A stretch of 64,000 nucleotides of DNA from Pteria penguin (lineage: Eukaryota > Mollusca > Bivalvia > Pterioida > Pteriidae): NCBI GenBank assembly GCA_035048485.1, contig CM068581.1, positions 66,414,381 to 66,478,380 of the forward strand. Reading direction: 5' to 3'. Every line of letters starts with the position of its first letter. The first letter of the stretch is position 1. Made by a program: the position numbers and the translations under genes. The notes below the pieces were generated by a model, which was not told the DNA's origin, did no database searches, and saw nothing but the letters and a program-made list of their open reading frames with translations. This document shows positions 45,201-57,229 of the stretch, in pieces.

Positions 45201-48200
45201 GGAGTTTGTGTTGGACCCGAATACATAGATACTGTAGATAAGGAACCTAGACTGTCTGACACAAGGACAGATTCAGTATCAGAGATACTGAGTCCAGGAG
45301 TATTCTGTGATGAATCCTGAACTAAAGATGAAGGCGACAATTTGCCAACATCAACTGTTTCTGTAGATGTGTGCCGGGAATCGAGTGACGAGAAAGTCAT
45401 ATTTGGATCTAAGGTTACTGTTTTTGCACTCTTTATGGATTCACTTATTGTTGAATGTACAGACAGCTCAACAGATGATGAAGTGGACGCCGTAGACTCA
45501 AAATCCATTACAATAGATGATGAGATTTCACTTTGTGACGAGGAGAACCTATTATCAGAAACTGAATATTCATCGGATGCAGCTGACGAAACTACTTTTG
45601 GGATTTCAGTTGTAAGGACAACTGTAGACGATTCAATACTTCGTGTTGGTTGAAGTAAGGAAGAGCTTTCTGATGGCAGTATTGTGCTAGCATCAACTGA
45701 TGGAGACAATGTACCTATTATTGATGTTGATTTTGTAAGTATCATCGCAGTACCAGAAGACGATTTCTGTTCTGAAATAGTTGATGATGCAGACGACATT
45801 TCTGATGATAATGATGATGCATCCAAGACGCTCAAATTTGTTGATGAGTCATCAGAATTAACCATACTAGACGCAGGCGTTACTGATGCCGCCATATCTT
45901 CAGGATGTTTGGATCTTATAAAGGATGATGCGGTGCTTGTATTTGGAGAAAGATATTCGGACATCGCTGAAGGTATTGCAGTACTTGTAATGTTAAAAAT
46001 ATTTTCTGTGTCAAACATACTCGAACTGATAACAGGGGAGACGGCTGGAGTGAAAAGATCAACAGTAGAGGTGGGCTGGATATCACTGGGTGATTCAGAG
46101 TTTCGACTAGTAATAGCAGTTGACTCAGCCATGATATCACCAATTGTTGTGTTTAGTTTTTCTTCAGTAAAATGGGTGTGGCTGATGTTTCTGTTACCAT
46201 TTGGTGTGGTATTCAATGAACCAATCGTTGAGCGAACAGTCGTAGTTTGTTCAGTAGAGTCTTTAAAATGGGTGTGGCTGATGTTTCTGTTACCATTTGG
46301 TGTGGTATTCAGTGAACCAATCGTTGAGCGAGCAGTCGTAGTTTGTTCAGTAGAGTCTTTAAAATGGGTGTGGCTGATGTTTCTGTTACCATTTGGTGTG
46401 GTATTCAATAAACCAATCGTTGAGCGAGTAGTCGTAGTTTGTTCAGTGGAGTCTTTAAAATGGGTGTGGCTCATATTCGTATTAGCATGTGGAGCAGTAG
46501 GCATAGATTTAGATTCGTTGAAATATTTCATGAGTTCAAAATCAGAAATAGGTTCTATAAGTATAGGATCATTGGATGTGCTGAAGGCCCCTGGGAACAT
46601 CGTTGTTATTTCTTGAGTTTTCTTATCAGCTTTTTCACTTAGAGTCGGAGGAGAACTTTCATCAATGAATGTAGTACTTTCTGACATATCTTCTGGCCGT
46701 ACCCTAGCTTCGCTGGTGATATTTTCGGGATTACTGCTTGCAGTCATGCCTTCAAACATGCCTTCCATTAAAGTAGAAGATTGGATATCAGATGATGTAT
46801 GATTTAACTCTGGCGTGCTATCTATCAAATTTTCTTTTGATTCTGTGCATTTTATTGATATCTTGTCACCTGAAAATAATAGTTATAATTAATGCATTTA
46901 CAGTTGTTATGTATATTCTAAAACTTGAATATGTTTCAATATGTTTCTGTGAAGAATATGGACTGACAAACCGACAAATAGTCGGACAGAACAATAAATA
47001 CAGACAGAAAAACAGACACATATAAAGAACAACAGATTGACAGACAGAACAACAGACAGACAGATAGATAATATTACACGTTTTGCTTGTTTTGAAAACA
47101 TCACATGTAATAACGTGTATGAAATATTTAATTGAAATTAATCCCAAATGTACATTTATTTGTTTTTTTTTCATGTCCTGCCAATTTTTTTTCACTTTAG
47201 TGATGACAGTATCTGCCTGATGTATTGCATAAAAAATAGATCTACGCAACGGACCCATACACAGCAGTGAGGGATCTCGAAAGACATGACATCTACCAGC
47301 AATCAGTGGGACTTTATCCTGGGACCTCTAGGTCACCAGTCAAGCACCTTACAGACAACATCGAGTCTAAACCCACCCCCACCCCAACCCAAAATAAAAG
47401 ACCCGAAACAATAATGATTATAAAAAAATAATGACAATAATGATAGATTTACAGTATAATTCATACGGGCAGATTCAGAGATTCTACTCCAGGGGTGAGT
47501 CCAGTCCAGTCACTAACTCCTTAACACACCCTACCCCTCCCCCCCCCCCCCCCCTGGATATTCGCATAATACAGTAGGTCAATTCGCAGAAGAATTTTTA
47601 AAGGGTTGTTCGTAACTTTCAATACCAGAGTTTGCAAATTAGAGAAACCAGAACTGGAAATAATTTAACTTTATGATGATATTTTTCGTCCTAAAATGCA
47701 AAAATACATTTCATATTTCTGTTTACCGAAGTTCATGGTCGTATCATACCTGGGTAAAATTACGAATAATCATTACAAAATTCGTTTATAAGAACTTTTT
47801 TGAAATGGTCTGCTGGTCTTTCAAAATAACCAAATGTTACCGAATAAAATCACCATGGTTATTGTTCAGTTTGTAATCTCACCATCATTCTGGGCTTTAA
47901 ATTCCAAACAGAAATTAGCATCTATGTTGAAAGAGTCCTTGTAACGTGCTATGATGCTCCCAGAGTTATATACAGTTGTGTCTATTAACTCTGTTCCTGA
48001 AAGGCAATTCATGTTTTCTACTTGATTAAAGAAGGGGTTGCTGGAATCTACGGAAACGACTATCTCTGTGCTGCATAAGTCCAATGGCGGCTGGACCAGT
48101 GGCGACACCTGTATTGCTGCTGACGTAGTGTTGAATTCACAATTACAGTCTTCGTTTTGGAGAAGGGAAGCATCGTAGTAGACGGTGTTTCCTTCCGCAA

Positions 48201-51200
48201 AAACAGGGGTACATGCTTTGGCAACTGTAAAAAGCAATGCAGACGTTCAGTACCAAATAATATATATTTATGTGTTAATCTTAAGAGCTATGCTGTTTGT
48301 TTTCATCTTTATACAATGATTTTGATGAACCTATCTTACCAGTAATGCAGTATAAAATTCCTTTCCCCTCCCCCCTTTTTTTCTCACATATAAAATACAG
48401 AGTTTAATGTTACTTATTTATAAATATTAATAAAGATAAAAGAAAACCCGATGCCATACATTACGTAGCTCCGAAGAGGCCATTACATTAACAAGCAGAA
48501 CCAACAAAAGGGGGAGGGGTGTCATCAAGGTAGGTTATCGTGTCGATTTAATCCCCCGATTCCGTATTTTTCTGTTATATTGTAGCGTAATTTTTGTTTT
48601 CTATATAATGAAGACGCTGCATTGTATTTACTGTCTTAACAAATATACAAAATTGGCAAAAATATTTTATGTGAGTTTCCCTTTTGCCTTTGATCTTTGA
48701 ACATAGTATTCAAAAATTATAAACAGTTGTTAGCATATCCCAACTGACCTTTTAATAAAAGTTTTGCACTTAACAAATAAACGAGTTTCATATGTATATT
48801 TCATTAAAAGAGAACAATGCATACAAATTTTTATTGCAGAAATTTCAGAATCCATTCGCTAAACATGGGCCATCTTACAACAATCCCACGAATGCAAGCT
48901 TCTTACGTAATACAATAATTCACCCCGGGGCTGTCGTCAGACATGCGCAGTTAGTCTAGGTCAATATCATTAAACTCATTAGATGAAATGGTCATTTCTA
49001 CCTATATATCTGTTACTTTACTCACATCGAGCTTCGGTGACGATCAAAGTCAGGGTGACATATTTATAAAGAGGGTTTTATAAAAGCTGCCAAGTCTGAC
49101 ATTTGTTACGAGAGGAGGAGTGTCGTGTAATGAAATGACATCTGTAGTGATATGCATGTAAATGTAAATGATATATGTAGCAAGTTTCGTGTAGTTAATT
49201 GCACTTCCTGTAATTTTTCTGATGTTGATAATGTCCAGTGTGATGACTCTTTCCCTTTCTGCTCTAATACTTTAGAAATCTTCCTGGGAGAATATGTTTA
49301 TGCAGTCATTTCAATTCTGGAATTTTGCCAAAAAATCGATACTCTTTTTTCATTTATTACATGCACATTTTAATTATGCTAAAATTAATTTTATCTATGT
49401 AACTGAATAGGGTCAGGTGTAACTACGTTTATTCAATCAACCTATAGGCAGTAATAGATGTAGGTAATAATACTGCATCGTATTAATTTAGTATCTATAT
49501 TTGAAATTAAAGACAAAATCGAAACTCAAACATGTAACGAACAAGGTGGGAAAACTGGGAAAGGGAGACAGAATTTGCTACGGAGAAAATGCCGATTCCT
49601 TTTGACAAATGTATTTTTGTTTTGTCAGCATCGGAAGTTAATCTGATGCTTTCATTCATAAAATTACCACAAAAGTATCTTTAAAGTGTCTTCTTTTCCT
49701 TTGATCGTGATAAATATTCATATAAATACCGCTTCATAATAAATGAAGATCATAACTTCCCTATCTGACGCATCACATTTTGCCATATCTTTTGAAAGCA
49801 ATACATAGCAGAACAATTCTGGTCTATTTATACAGTTATATTTCATTGGTACAATTTTTTTTAATTATAAATGGCAGTTTAGTGAATACGAAGTTAATAT
49901 TTTTCAAACGCATCTCATGTGCAGCAGTGTAAAGGCTCGAAAGACAGAGGCCATGTAGCAAATCAAGGAAAGAAAGAGTGGGGGTGGGTGGACAAATTCT
50001 ATATAACCTAGTATTCTCAATGATAGAGCGGAGATTGTTTCTTTTTTCCTTATCTCCTTCGGCTTTCTACGGTCATAACTGTTATATGAATTCTGTCATG
50101 CGCGTAGGTCATAAGTTCCCGCCTTTATTTTTTCGTGATATACCTCCATCCAACGAAAAACAAATTAGATTCATTCCTTATCATTTAATTCTTTTCAAAC
50201 ATGTTTTATATTCTCAGAAATGGTTACTTTAGGTATGCACTATTTCTCAACTTCTCTAAATTTCTGCCGCGGGGTGTGAATATTGACGTCACATTTAAGA
50301 AAACGCGGGAAATTACGTCGTCAGAGAAAAAATTCGAAGAGGAGATATAACACAAATTTTAAAACCAATTATAATGCATGTTACATATAAAATTAAATTA
50401 TATACATGTATTCATTCATTAATTTAAAGTATTGGATGACGCTTTTTATACATCACTGTGAGGTTTTACCTCATTTAATTGAAATAAGAACATGATAAAA
50501 GGAATGAAATCAATGTGATCAACGTTTGCAAAAGGGGATATCAATTATTTGTTATAGATTTTTGATTAAAAATTTCATTCATAATAATAATAATAAAAGT
50601 AATAAAAAAATCATATAAGACAAGTGAGGATTCCAAGGAGATGTTGATATACATATGTACTTTAAAAGAGAATTTTAGCCGTAGGTGTTCAACATAGAAA
50701 TAAAATGAAACGGTGTAATGAACATCTGTATTTAACTATAGATCTAAATAAGGAATTATGTAATTTCCATGTTAACATAATTTTCTAGCTAATGATGTCG
50801 CGAATAACGTCAAAATACCGACACCTATAATTTAGTCACGTATACATGAACACTAACATGCACGTTTTATCAAAATCTGCATCCTGTTTTTGATAGAATA
50901 ATTTCTTCGAGTATTTCAGAACGTCACACCAGCTGCAGAATTATTTCCCTGATGTGGTGGAAGAACTTCCCGTTTGCCTATATTAGGATTCGAACAGCGA
51001 TTGAACTAAGGTAATTAATAACAACAAGAAGTACATGTAGATTTAGGAATTTCGTAAGTGGAATAAATTATTTTTTTTTGATTGAGTGGTGACGGGGTTA
51101 TCATTCTGTTGAAAAAATTGTCTAAAGATGGGGTGTAAACTTTCAAAAATAATCAAAAGAGACAATTTTTTGGTCATATTTTAAATCGACAGTAGATTCA

Positions 51201-54200
51201 TTAGATTTCGCCAATATAGTACAAAGAGGTTTAGTGCAGGTATTTAAAGACACCTTCACCACCGAAGTCTATGTACATTTCAAGATATATTTAATACAAT
51301 AAAAAGATACAGGGAGGTCATTCGTGACAATTCATTTTTGTAGACGGTCTAGACAACCGCATATGACTATTTTGGGACGTTCAATGACAGGAAAATGACA
51401 CCTTGCTTGGGTGAAAAAACATTCAGAAAAAGTGCAACGTTTCTGTTTTTTGCTTAGAGGCTCGTCATTTTAGTTTTATTAAGTACATTGTCTTATGGGT
51501 CTTACTTTGAAAAGTTTTTATTTTGGTAAATCAGCATCTAGTTCGTTTTTTTTTTTCATGGAATGACTTTAAATAAAGATTGAGTACAATATACAAAGAA
51601 GACGGTATGGCCAGATTGCAAAGCAAATTCGAAACAATGCCAAGGTCTCACGGTATCAACTGAAAGCTCTATTCATAAAGAATCTGCCTGTGAAGTATAA
51701 AAGCCCTACCCCTATTGATTAAAAAACTATAGCCAAAATTAAAGTTTTTTTTAAAGCAGATCAAAGTCAAAGGTCAAGTTAATTGGATCAAAAGTCATAG
51801 CATGATTTGAAAGCTCTGATGATAAGGAACCTATGAGTGAAGTATTATGTTTATACTCCTCTTAGTTGCTGAGATTTTGCTTCAACCAGAAGCTTTTATC
51901 AAAATGTTGGACAGACAGACAGACAGACAGACGGATATACAGACGAACATCGTTTTGCAATCCAGTCTTTGATGTAGACAAACAATATGGTGATTCAAAT
52001 GTTTGGCTATTTCTTCATTCGAACCCTGCTACGTTTCTAACTAAATTTTGTTTTCCCATGGATCAAGGTCAGGTGAGTTAAAGACTCCAAAACTTTTGCA
52101 TATGGAACAAATAGCCCACAACTTTTTATGTCACACTTTGCTTTCCCTTTACAACGTTGTTTATAGTTATAGTATTAAGGCAATGCCTTATATCGTAAGT
52201 GGCGCATAATATCTCGAGTCACGTGATGAGTAATATATGGTCTTTCTTTATTATCAAAGTTTATGTCTAATGGACACTGGCACGTTTCTGACGTCTACTG
52301 ATCAATCGTTATCACTCCATTCACGTGAAAATTAAATACCCACCTGGCTGTAACTGAGAGCTACACGCTGGTGGAGTCTGGCAACGAATTCCTGAAAACA
52401 AAGTAAAAGAAAAAGATATTAATATATCTGTGGTATAAAAGAGTATATGTGTTTCTAAGAATATGCATTATATCCAACATTCACAAGCAAATTATCTTTA
52501 AGGAGAAAATTAGCAGGAAAATACATTCTTTAAAATTCAAACAGCCATCGGAAATTTTGAAAAGATCATAAACTATAAACTACACTATTTCCAGAGTCTG
52601 AATAACATTGCCATACTATACTGTCAATTAAGAATTAGCCAATCATTCCATGTTATGTAACATGGTCCAACATGACATTGAAATCGCATGGCATAAAAAT
52701 TCCTTGACATGTTTAAAGACACAAACTAACCACGTGACTGGTCATAGTGTCATGTCAACCTCAATTTATTCTTTTCCAATCATAACACGAGTGTTGATAT
52801 TCCAATAAAGTCATGGGCTACTCTATCCATCATATATTGACATATTATGTTATTTTATTTTCCTTGGACATACGAGCAATTCGCCCATCGTAAGAATGCA
52901 CATATAAATATGCCAATTCCTTGAGATGTATTGGTTGCTTTGGGACATTCTTGTTGTTTATATTTTCTGTAGGTGCTGGACAAAATGGGTGTCGTTAGCC
53001 TTTTGTAGGTTCCAAAGCTATTTGGTCTTTGAGTCATAACAATAAATACTTACATGGAAGAATAACTATGTAAGCAGTATGTATGCAGTAAAGGTAAATG
53101 AGGAAGAAGAAAGCGGGGGGGGGGGGGGGGGGTTCGTTGCTTTGTGTCAGTTTTTTGTTTTTGTTTTTTATTTTTTATTTTAAGCCGGCGTGGCCTAGTG
53201 ATATCGCGTCGGACTCCTGATCGGGAGGCCGGGGTTCGAGTCCCGCTCTGGTCATGCCGGTGTCATGTCTCTCGGATGAGACAGTAAAAACCGAGGCCCC
53301 GTGTCGTGGTATGCATGGCACGTTAAAGATCCCTCACTGCTTCGGGTGGGTCCGTTGCAAAGGTCAAAATCTGCCCCGCATCAGGCAGATGCCGTCACCA
53401 TATACGTGAAATATTCGTGGTGTGACGTAAAACAAAAATCAATCAATCTTTTTTTATTTTCGTTTTCCTGTCCCTGTTTTAGCCTTGAATAATTTGTTCG
53501 TGTATTTATTTATTCATTTATTTATTTATTTATTTATTTATTTATTGGCAATGGTGTTGCTTGTACTATGTGCGATAAATTCTATAGAAGCTCGTCACTA
53601 GTATTTTAATAAAAATAAAGTTGAACAAATTTCTTTTAAAGTGCGTTCTACATTTCACAGACGTACAAAACTTAGAGGGAGAACACTTAAACTAATTAAT
53701 CGTTATCCTGTTTTACAAACGTGATAAATGTGTCCCTCGCAGCTACCGAAAGGCAGTCCGAATAAAGGTGTTAAATGTAAAATTTGGGATTTTTTTTTTG
53801 GCGATGAATGAACTAAGAAATACGACAAAAATATACAAAAAGAAAAAAAATTAGCAGACGACAGATAAAAACGCACTGTCCAGTAATAATGGGGTAATAA
53901 ACAATGATTTTCCGGAGAGTCCTCTCAATAATGATCATTCGACCGTGACGAAAAGAATATAGATGTTTTACGGTAAGCATTGGAACAAGTCCCTTTTGTT
54001 GCAAAACTATGTAAAAACAAAGGTATCGATATTATTTTTGTTTTAGGAAGTTTGTATGCAATTTCTTTTATTTGGATAGTGAAAATAGCCTTTGTAAATA
54101 AGTTAGTTAAGGAGAAGGAGGTCTCTCATTTATACTCTGTTTCCTGAGGTGGGTGGAAAACGAAGTTGTCCGGATGTTTGGTGTCGCTTTGGGCTGCTGA

Positions 54201-54835
54201 CGGTAGTCAAATGTAACGATTGGAGTTTGTGCAAAATGAAACGCAATTTGCAGTTAACATAAAATCAACAATATCAACATATTGCGTTAGAAATATACAA
54301 ATCCCCCCCACCCCCTTAACCCCTCTCTCTAATTTTTTTGTTTTTGTTTTTGGTTTTTTTTTTTGTTTTTGTTTTTGTTTTTGTTTTTTTTTTACATTGA
54401 CTTTGCAGTGGAAAAGGACACGCAAGTGAACCACCAAAGGCTAGTAACCTGGCAAACTTGCTTTTCCCCATTTTTCATAATCAATATTATATTATCATTA
54501 ATTGTTGGGGAAATGGATTATGAATAATGACTGATTGAACCTGATAGCCTGTAGATATGATTCTTAAAATCATTATATACATATACATATATATTTACAA
54601 CCATAATGGCTTTTCAAGGAAAGATTTATGGTTCCTTTGAACAATTCCCTACGGTCTACTGCGAAGCGTAAAATGCGCATAATCGACGTATTTACGATAT
54701 TTCACGCTTCATGGACTGTAATACCGAGCTTTATAAAAATAAATAGAAAATAAAATACTACTCACCATTTAAACTGCTTAGTAATATAACACATAATAAC
54801 TTTAGAATTACAAAATTATGATCCATTTCTCGCAT
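42056..54835 (-). CDS. Mucin-like type I transmembrane protein, 6 exons, 1296 aa
   Basis: Minus-strand exons 54835-54766, 52391-52344, 48224-47883, 46869-43750, 43192-43114 and 42287-42056 join in one frame (3891 nt, TGA stop); donors GTGAGT, GTGGGT, GTGAGA, GTAAGT, GTACGT and all acceptors AG. Layout: signal peptide (1-25), Cys-containing ectodomain (about 26-165), Ser/Thr-rich stalk (about 165-1175) with 32-residue repeats at about 285-390, basic HHDHEQLDKD patch, TM helix (1194-1216), tail of 76 residues after LKARK. Introns 1-4 are phase 1, intron 5 phase 2. The stalk should be heavily O-glycosylated, so the protein is probably a surface mucin or adhesion/receptor molecule; no named family is recognised. 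Start chosen because it opens directly into a signal peptide. Confidence 0.88.
42288..43113 (-). other. Mucin-like gene intron 5, possible decayed MITE
   Basis: 826 bp. TTACATAAGGGGCCATCGGA…CAAATC near 42686 and GATTTGTCC…TTATGTAA near 42795-42831 are weakly inverted and may be the ends of an eroded TIR element of about 145 bp. Confidence 0.35.
43114..43192 (-). CDS. Mucin-like gene exon 5: transmembrane helix
   Basis: A 79-nt exon encodes VIVIGSIIGVVVFIAIIVIL plus VTFLKAR: about 23 hydrophobic residues with small GxxxG-like spacing (GSIIG), then a basic stop-transfer LKARK completed by exon 6. Enters in phase 1 and leaves in phase 2 (AG|G). Predicts a single-pass type I membrane protein. 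Confidence 0.93.
43193..43749 (-). other. Mucin-like gene intron 4
   Basis: 557 bp, AT-rich, no repeat identified. Confidence 0.6.
43750..46869 (-). CDS. Mucin-like gene exon 4: 1040-residue Ser/Thr-rich stalk
   Basis: One 3120-nt exon encodes a region dominated by Ser, Thr, Glu, Asp and Ile/Val with scattered NxS/T sites, almost no Cys after its start (KCTES), and no aromatic-rich folded segment until near the end. Three near-identical 96-bp units (46171-46458) encode the repeat SHTHFKDSTEQTTT…STIG. The end is basic/acidic: KPKKKDIHKDSRLKNK then HHDHEQLDKD, just outside the membrane. The opposite strand shows long open frames only because Ser/Thr codons lack stops in complement. Confidence 0.95.
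46167..46480 (-). repeat. 96-bp in-frame coding repeat (32 aa), about 3.3 units
   Basis: AATGGGTGTGGCTGATG recurs at 46171, 46267, 46363 and 46459, exactly 96 bp apart. The three complete units differ at only a few bases, several of them synonymous. Translation: LNTTPNGNRNISHTHF then KDSTEQTTTxRSTIGS. The last partial unit has diverged ends (ANTNMSHTHF). Confidence 0.97.
46870..47882 (-). other. Mucin-like gene intron 3
   Basis: 1.0 kb with GACAGACAG-type simple sequence (about 47005-47070), a SINE fragment at 47201-47352, and a run of about 16 C at 47539-47555. Confidence 0.6.
47201..47352 (-). mobile_element. tRNA-derived SINE fragment, copy 5
   Basis: GACAGTATCTGCCTGATG, GCAACGGACCCATACACAGC and AGTGAGGGATCTCGAAAG, then a CTGGGACCTCTAGGTCACC head remnant. 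The promoter region is mostly lost. Lies antisense-in-antisense within intron 3, that is, in the same strand as the host gene. Confidence 0.75.
47883..48224 (-). CDS. Mucin-like gene exon 3: Cys-containing ectodomain
   Basis: Encodes 114 residues beginning VAKACTPVFAEGNTVYYD and ending FCLEFKAQNDG. Cys occur in ACTP, CNCEF, LCSTE, MNCLS and FCLEF; another follows in exon 4 (IKCTE). Alternating hydrophobic stretches (TEIVVSVDS, GSIIARYKD) suggest a beta-sandwich; spacing and the late YKD…FCLEF block recall CUB-like domains, but I cannot assign it. Symmetric 1-1 phases make it a movable module. Confidence 0.85.
48225..52343 (-). other. Mucin-like gene intron 2 (4.1 kb)
   Basis: Mostly AT-rich unique-looking DNA. 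It includes a dispersed repeat at 51590-51960. A plus frame at 49978-50232 and others have no support. No nested gene is seen. Confidence 0.55.
51590..51960 (+). repeat. Dispersed repeat with GACAGACAG tract
   Basis: Two half-repeats with TCAACTGAAAGCTCTATTCATAAAG / TTTGAAAGCTCTGATGATAAGG, AGTGAAGTAT(T)A, CAAAGTCAAAGGTCAAGTT, then TTGGACAGACAGACAGACAG. It resembles the 20560-20960 family in its second-half vocabulary and is of a type common in bivalves. Confidence 0.6.
52344..52391 (-). CDS. Mucin-like gene exon 2: 16-residue Cys linker
   Basis: A 48-nt exon encoding GIRCQTPPACSSQLQP, with two Cys, flanked by phase-1 introns. It is bounded by TTTTCAG and GTGGGT. Frame and phase fit both neighbours, which is the main support for such a small exon. 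Confidence 0.8.
53185..53448 (+). mobile_element. tRNA-derived SINE, copy 6, near-intact
   Basis: CCGGCGTGGCCTAGTGATAT head, B box in GGGGTTCGAGTCCCGC, CGTGGTATGCATGGCACG, CTGCTTCGGGTGGGTCCG, GCATCAGGCAGATGCCG, CACCATATACGTGAAATATT and an AATCAATC tail. It is very close to the copy at 21673. T-rich flanks (TTTTTTATTTT) on both sides may be the target duplication. Confidence 0.93.
53503..53546. repeat. TTTA microsatellite
   Basis: About eleven TTTA units with one CATT variant near the start. Confidence 0.95.
54766..54835 (-). CDS. Mucin-like gene exon 1: start codon and signal peptide
   Basis: Encodes MREMDHNFVILKLLCVILL plus SSLN and one base of Gly. The hydrophobic core VILKLLCVILLSSL followed by small/polar residues is a classical signal peptide, with cleavage likely near LNG-IRC. 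A second ATG three codons on could also start it. Phase-1 donor GTGAGT. Confidence 0.8.
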
Positions 54836-56258
54836 GTTCTTAACTTTTTGCAAGTCCGCAAAACTTCAAAATAATAAAACTGTTCACAAGAATTTTCAGA
54901 ATTTTCAAAACAAAATCCAATATTAAATAGTCAATTCATATAGTAATCCACAAAGAAGGAATATTTTCACGGATACAATTAATCCCACCTGCTCATGGTC
55001 ACCTGTTCGATCAGTATATGGACCGAACACGAAGGTGTGCATTTGTCAAATGACTATTGGACACACGTGGGGATCACAGACAACGTTTGTGACGGTGAAA
55101 TGATGGATGTCCAGTTGTCAATGGCCAGACGTCGGATCTTTCACCTAAGTCGTTGATTTTTACAATTAATACATGTTTCTCATGTAAAATGTTACATTCA
55201 TGTTACGTGACACATAGCGATGTGTCCGATGAATTGCTGTTCATGTATGGCTTAATCATTGAGGAGATGACTTTATGCGAGACCGGACATTACGGGATTC
55301 CACTCATTCTGGAGTGCGCATCATGTATCGTTTTGGAGATATAAATAGTCATATAAGGGTACCGTAATTTTTTGTACATGTGATTCATGAATTATTTTGG
55401 ACAGAGTCAGATTAATGAGAAAGGGATTGATGTTTATCGGCAAAGTTATAGTCGATCCAAGCGTGGGCCAATGTGCTTTAGGAGCCGACATTTTTTTGGT
55501 GGCTTTGTTAACGGAGAAAATCTTTGCTAAACTAAATGGTAGCTCTAATCCTTATCAGATCTTGGTATAATTCACATTCGGGACACGGTCGGTCACTTTT
55601 TAATTTCCATTGGGGTCTCGATGTGAATTTTTGTAGAAGTGTTGAAAATTCTAGGAAAAACTTGTCCATTTTCTCACGAGATGTGAATATTAAGGTTCAT
55701 TGGTCACATAGTATGATTTTGTGTGATGTAACGATAACTATTTGGATTCTGAAAATTAGTCAAATATTTCTCCAATTCACCCTAAAATACAGTACGTGTA
55801 TTTTTCTGGAATTAGATTTGTTTTATATATTAGCGTGTAATTAAAAATTTTTGTTTTGAATAGTGTGCACTTTTTTAATGTTTGATATAATTTAATTAGT
55901 CTTTAATAAGAGGACTGATGATCTGGACTTGTTACGCTTAGTCAGTCCGTTTATTTTATTCTTCGTTTTTCCATCCAATCACCAACCACGTCTTTCAGGA
56001 ACACATTGCAGTCGCAGGCATTTTTTAATTTAATTTTACGTACAGATATATTTTGTCTTGTTTCATAGCAAAATACCACGCAGTTTGTTAAAAAGAATAT
56101 CGGCTCACATAATTCCATGCTTAACAAAGAAACAAGGAGCTTCCAAGAACATCGCTTCCTGGGTCTTAACTACTTGCCTTCGACCCTTTAACGATCTAAA
56201 GTCGAACCCCAAACCCTCTGTACGCCCCTGTATTTCAGGCTCGATTATTCACATTTTA
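54836..56258. other. Upstream flank of the mucin-like gene; no other gene seen
   Basis: The 5' UTR and promoter of the minus-strand gene should lie here. No TATA box or CpG-rich patch stands out in the AT-rich background. A plus frame at 55536-55844 (102 codons) has no family signature and no splice support. Confidence 0.5.
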
Positions 56259-57229
56259 AGACTCTAGTGAAGATCATTTATGACAGATAAATCATACTTA
56301 GGCTCGAGTGAAGATCATTTACGACAGATAAATCATACTTAGGCTCGAGTGAAGATCATTTACGACAGATAAATCATACTTAGGCTGGAGTGAAGATCAT
56401 TTATGACAGATAAATCATACTTAGGCTGGAGTGAAGTTCATTTCCGACAGATAAATCATACTTAGGCTGGAGTGAAGATCATTTATGACAGATAAATCAT
56501 ACTTAGGCTCGAGTGAAGATCATTTATGACAGATAAATCATACTTAGGCTCGAGTGAAGATCATTTACGACAGATAAATCATACTTAGGCTCGAGTGAAG
56601 ATAATTTATGACAGATAAATCATACTTAGGATCGAGTGAAGATCATTTACGACAGATAGATAATACTTAGGCTCGAGTGAAGATCATTTATGACAGATGA
56701 ATCATACTTAGGCTCGAGTGAAGATCATTTACGACAGATAGATAATACTTAGGCTCGAGTGAAGATCATTTATGACAGATAAATCATACTTAGGTTCGAG
56801 TGAAGATCATTTACGACAGATAAATCATACTTAGGCTGGAGTGAAGTTCATTTACGACAGATAAATCATACTTAGGCTGGAGTGAAGATCATTTATGACA
56901 GATAAATCATACTTAGGCTCGAGTGAAGATCATTTACGACAGATAAATCATACTTAGGCTCGAGTGAAGATCATTTATGACAGATAAATCATACTTAGGC
57001 TCGAGTGAAGATCATTTACGACAGATAAATCATACTTAGGCTCGAGTGAAGATCATTTACGACAGATAAATAATACTTAGACTCGAGTGAAGATCATTTA
57101 CGCAGATAAATCATACTTAGACTCCAGTGAAGATCATTTACGACAGATAAATCATACTTAGGGGCTCGAGTGAAGATCATTTACGATAGATGAATCATAC
57201 TTAGGCTCGAGTGAAGATCATTTACGACC
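56259..57229 (+). repeat. 41-bp satellite, about 23-24 units
   Basis: The unit is GATCATTTACGACAGATAAA-TCATACTTAGGCTCGAGTGAA. Variant sites recur in blocks: TATGAC for TACGAC, CTGGAG for CTCGAG, AGATAG for AAATCA. Small indels occur only near the right end (a lost base at 57092, an extra GG at 57165). The unit length equals that of the array at 23090, but the sequences are unrelated. Confidence 0.97.

Larger units (their letters stand above)
52392..54765 (-). other. Mucin-like gene intron 1 (2.4 kb)
   Basis: Contains a run of about 19 G at 53114-53132, a SINE at 53185-53448, a TTTA microsatellite at 53503-53546 and a TTTTTG repeat at about 54334-54388. No other exon is seen. Confidence 0.6.

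Noticed and set aside
44100..46616. Long open frames on the plus strand opposite the mucin exon
   Set aside because: They are antisense to the Ser/Thr-rich exon; complements of TCN/ACN codons rarely give stops. The minus-strand frame has the signal peptide, TM and consistent splice phases.
53301..53492. Short ORF in SINE copy 6
   Set aside because: It runs through the SINE core and tail, which are non-coding.
55536..55844. 102-codon plus-strand frame
   Set aside because: No domain, no signal peptide with following fold, and no splice-consistent neighbours.
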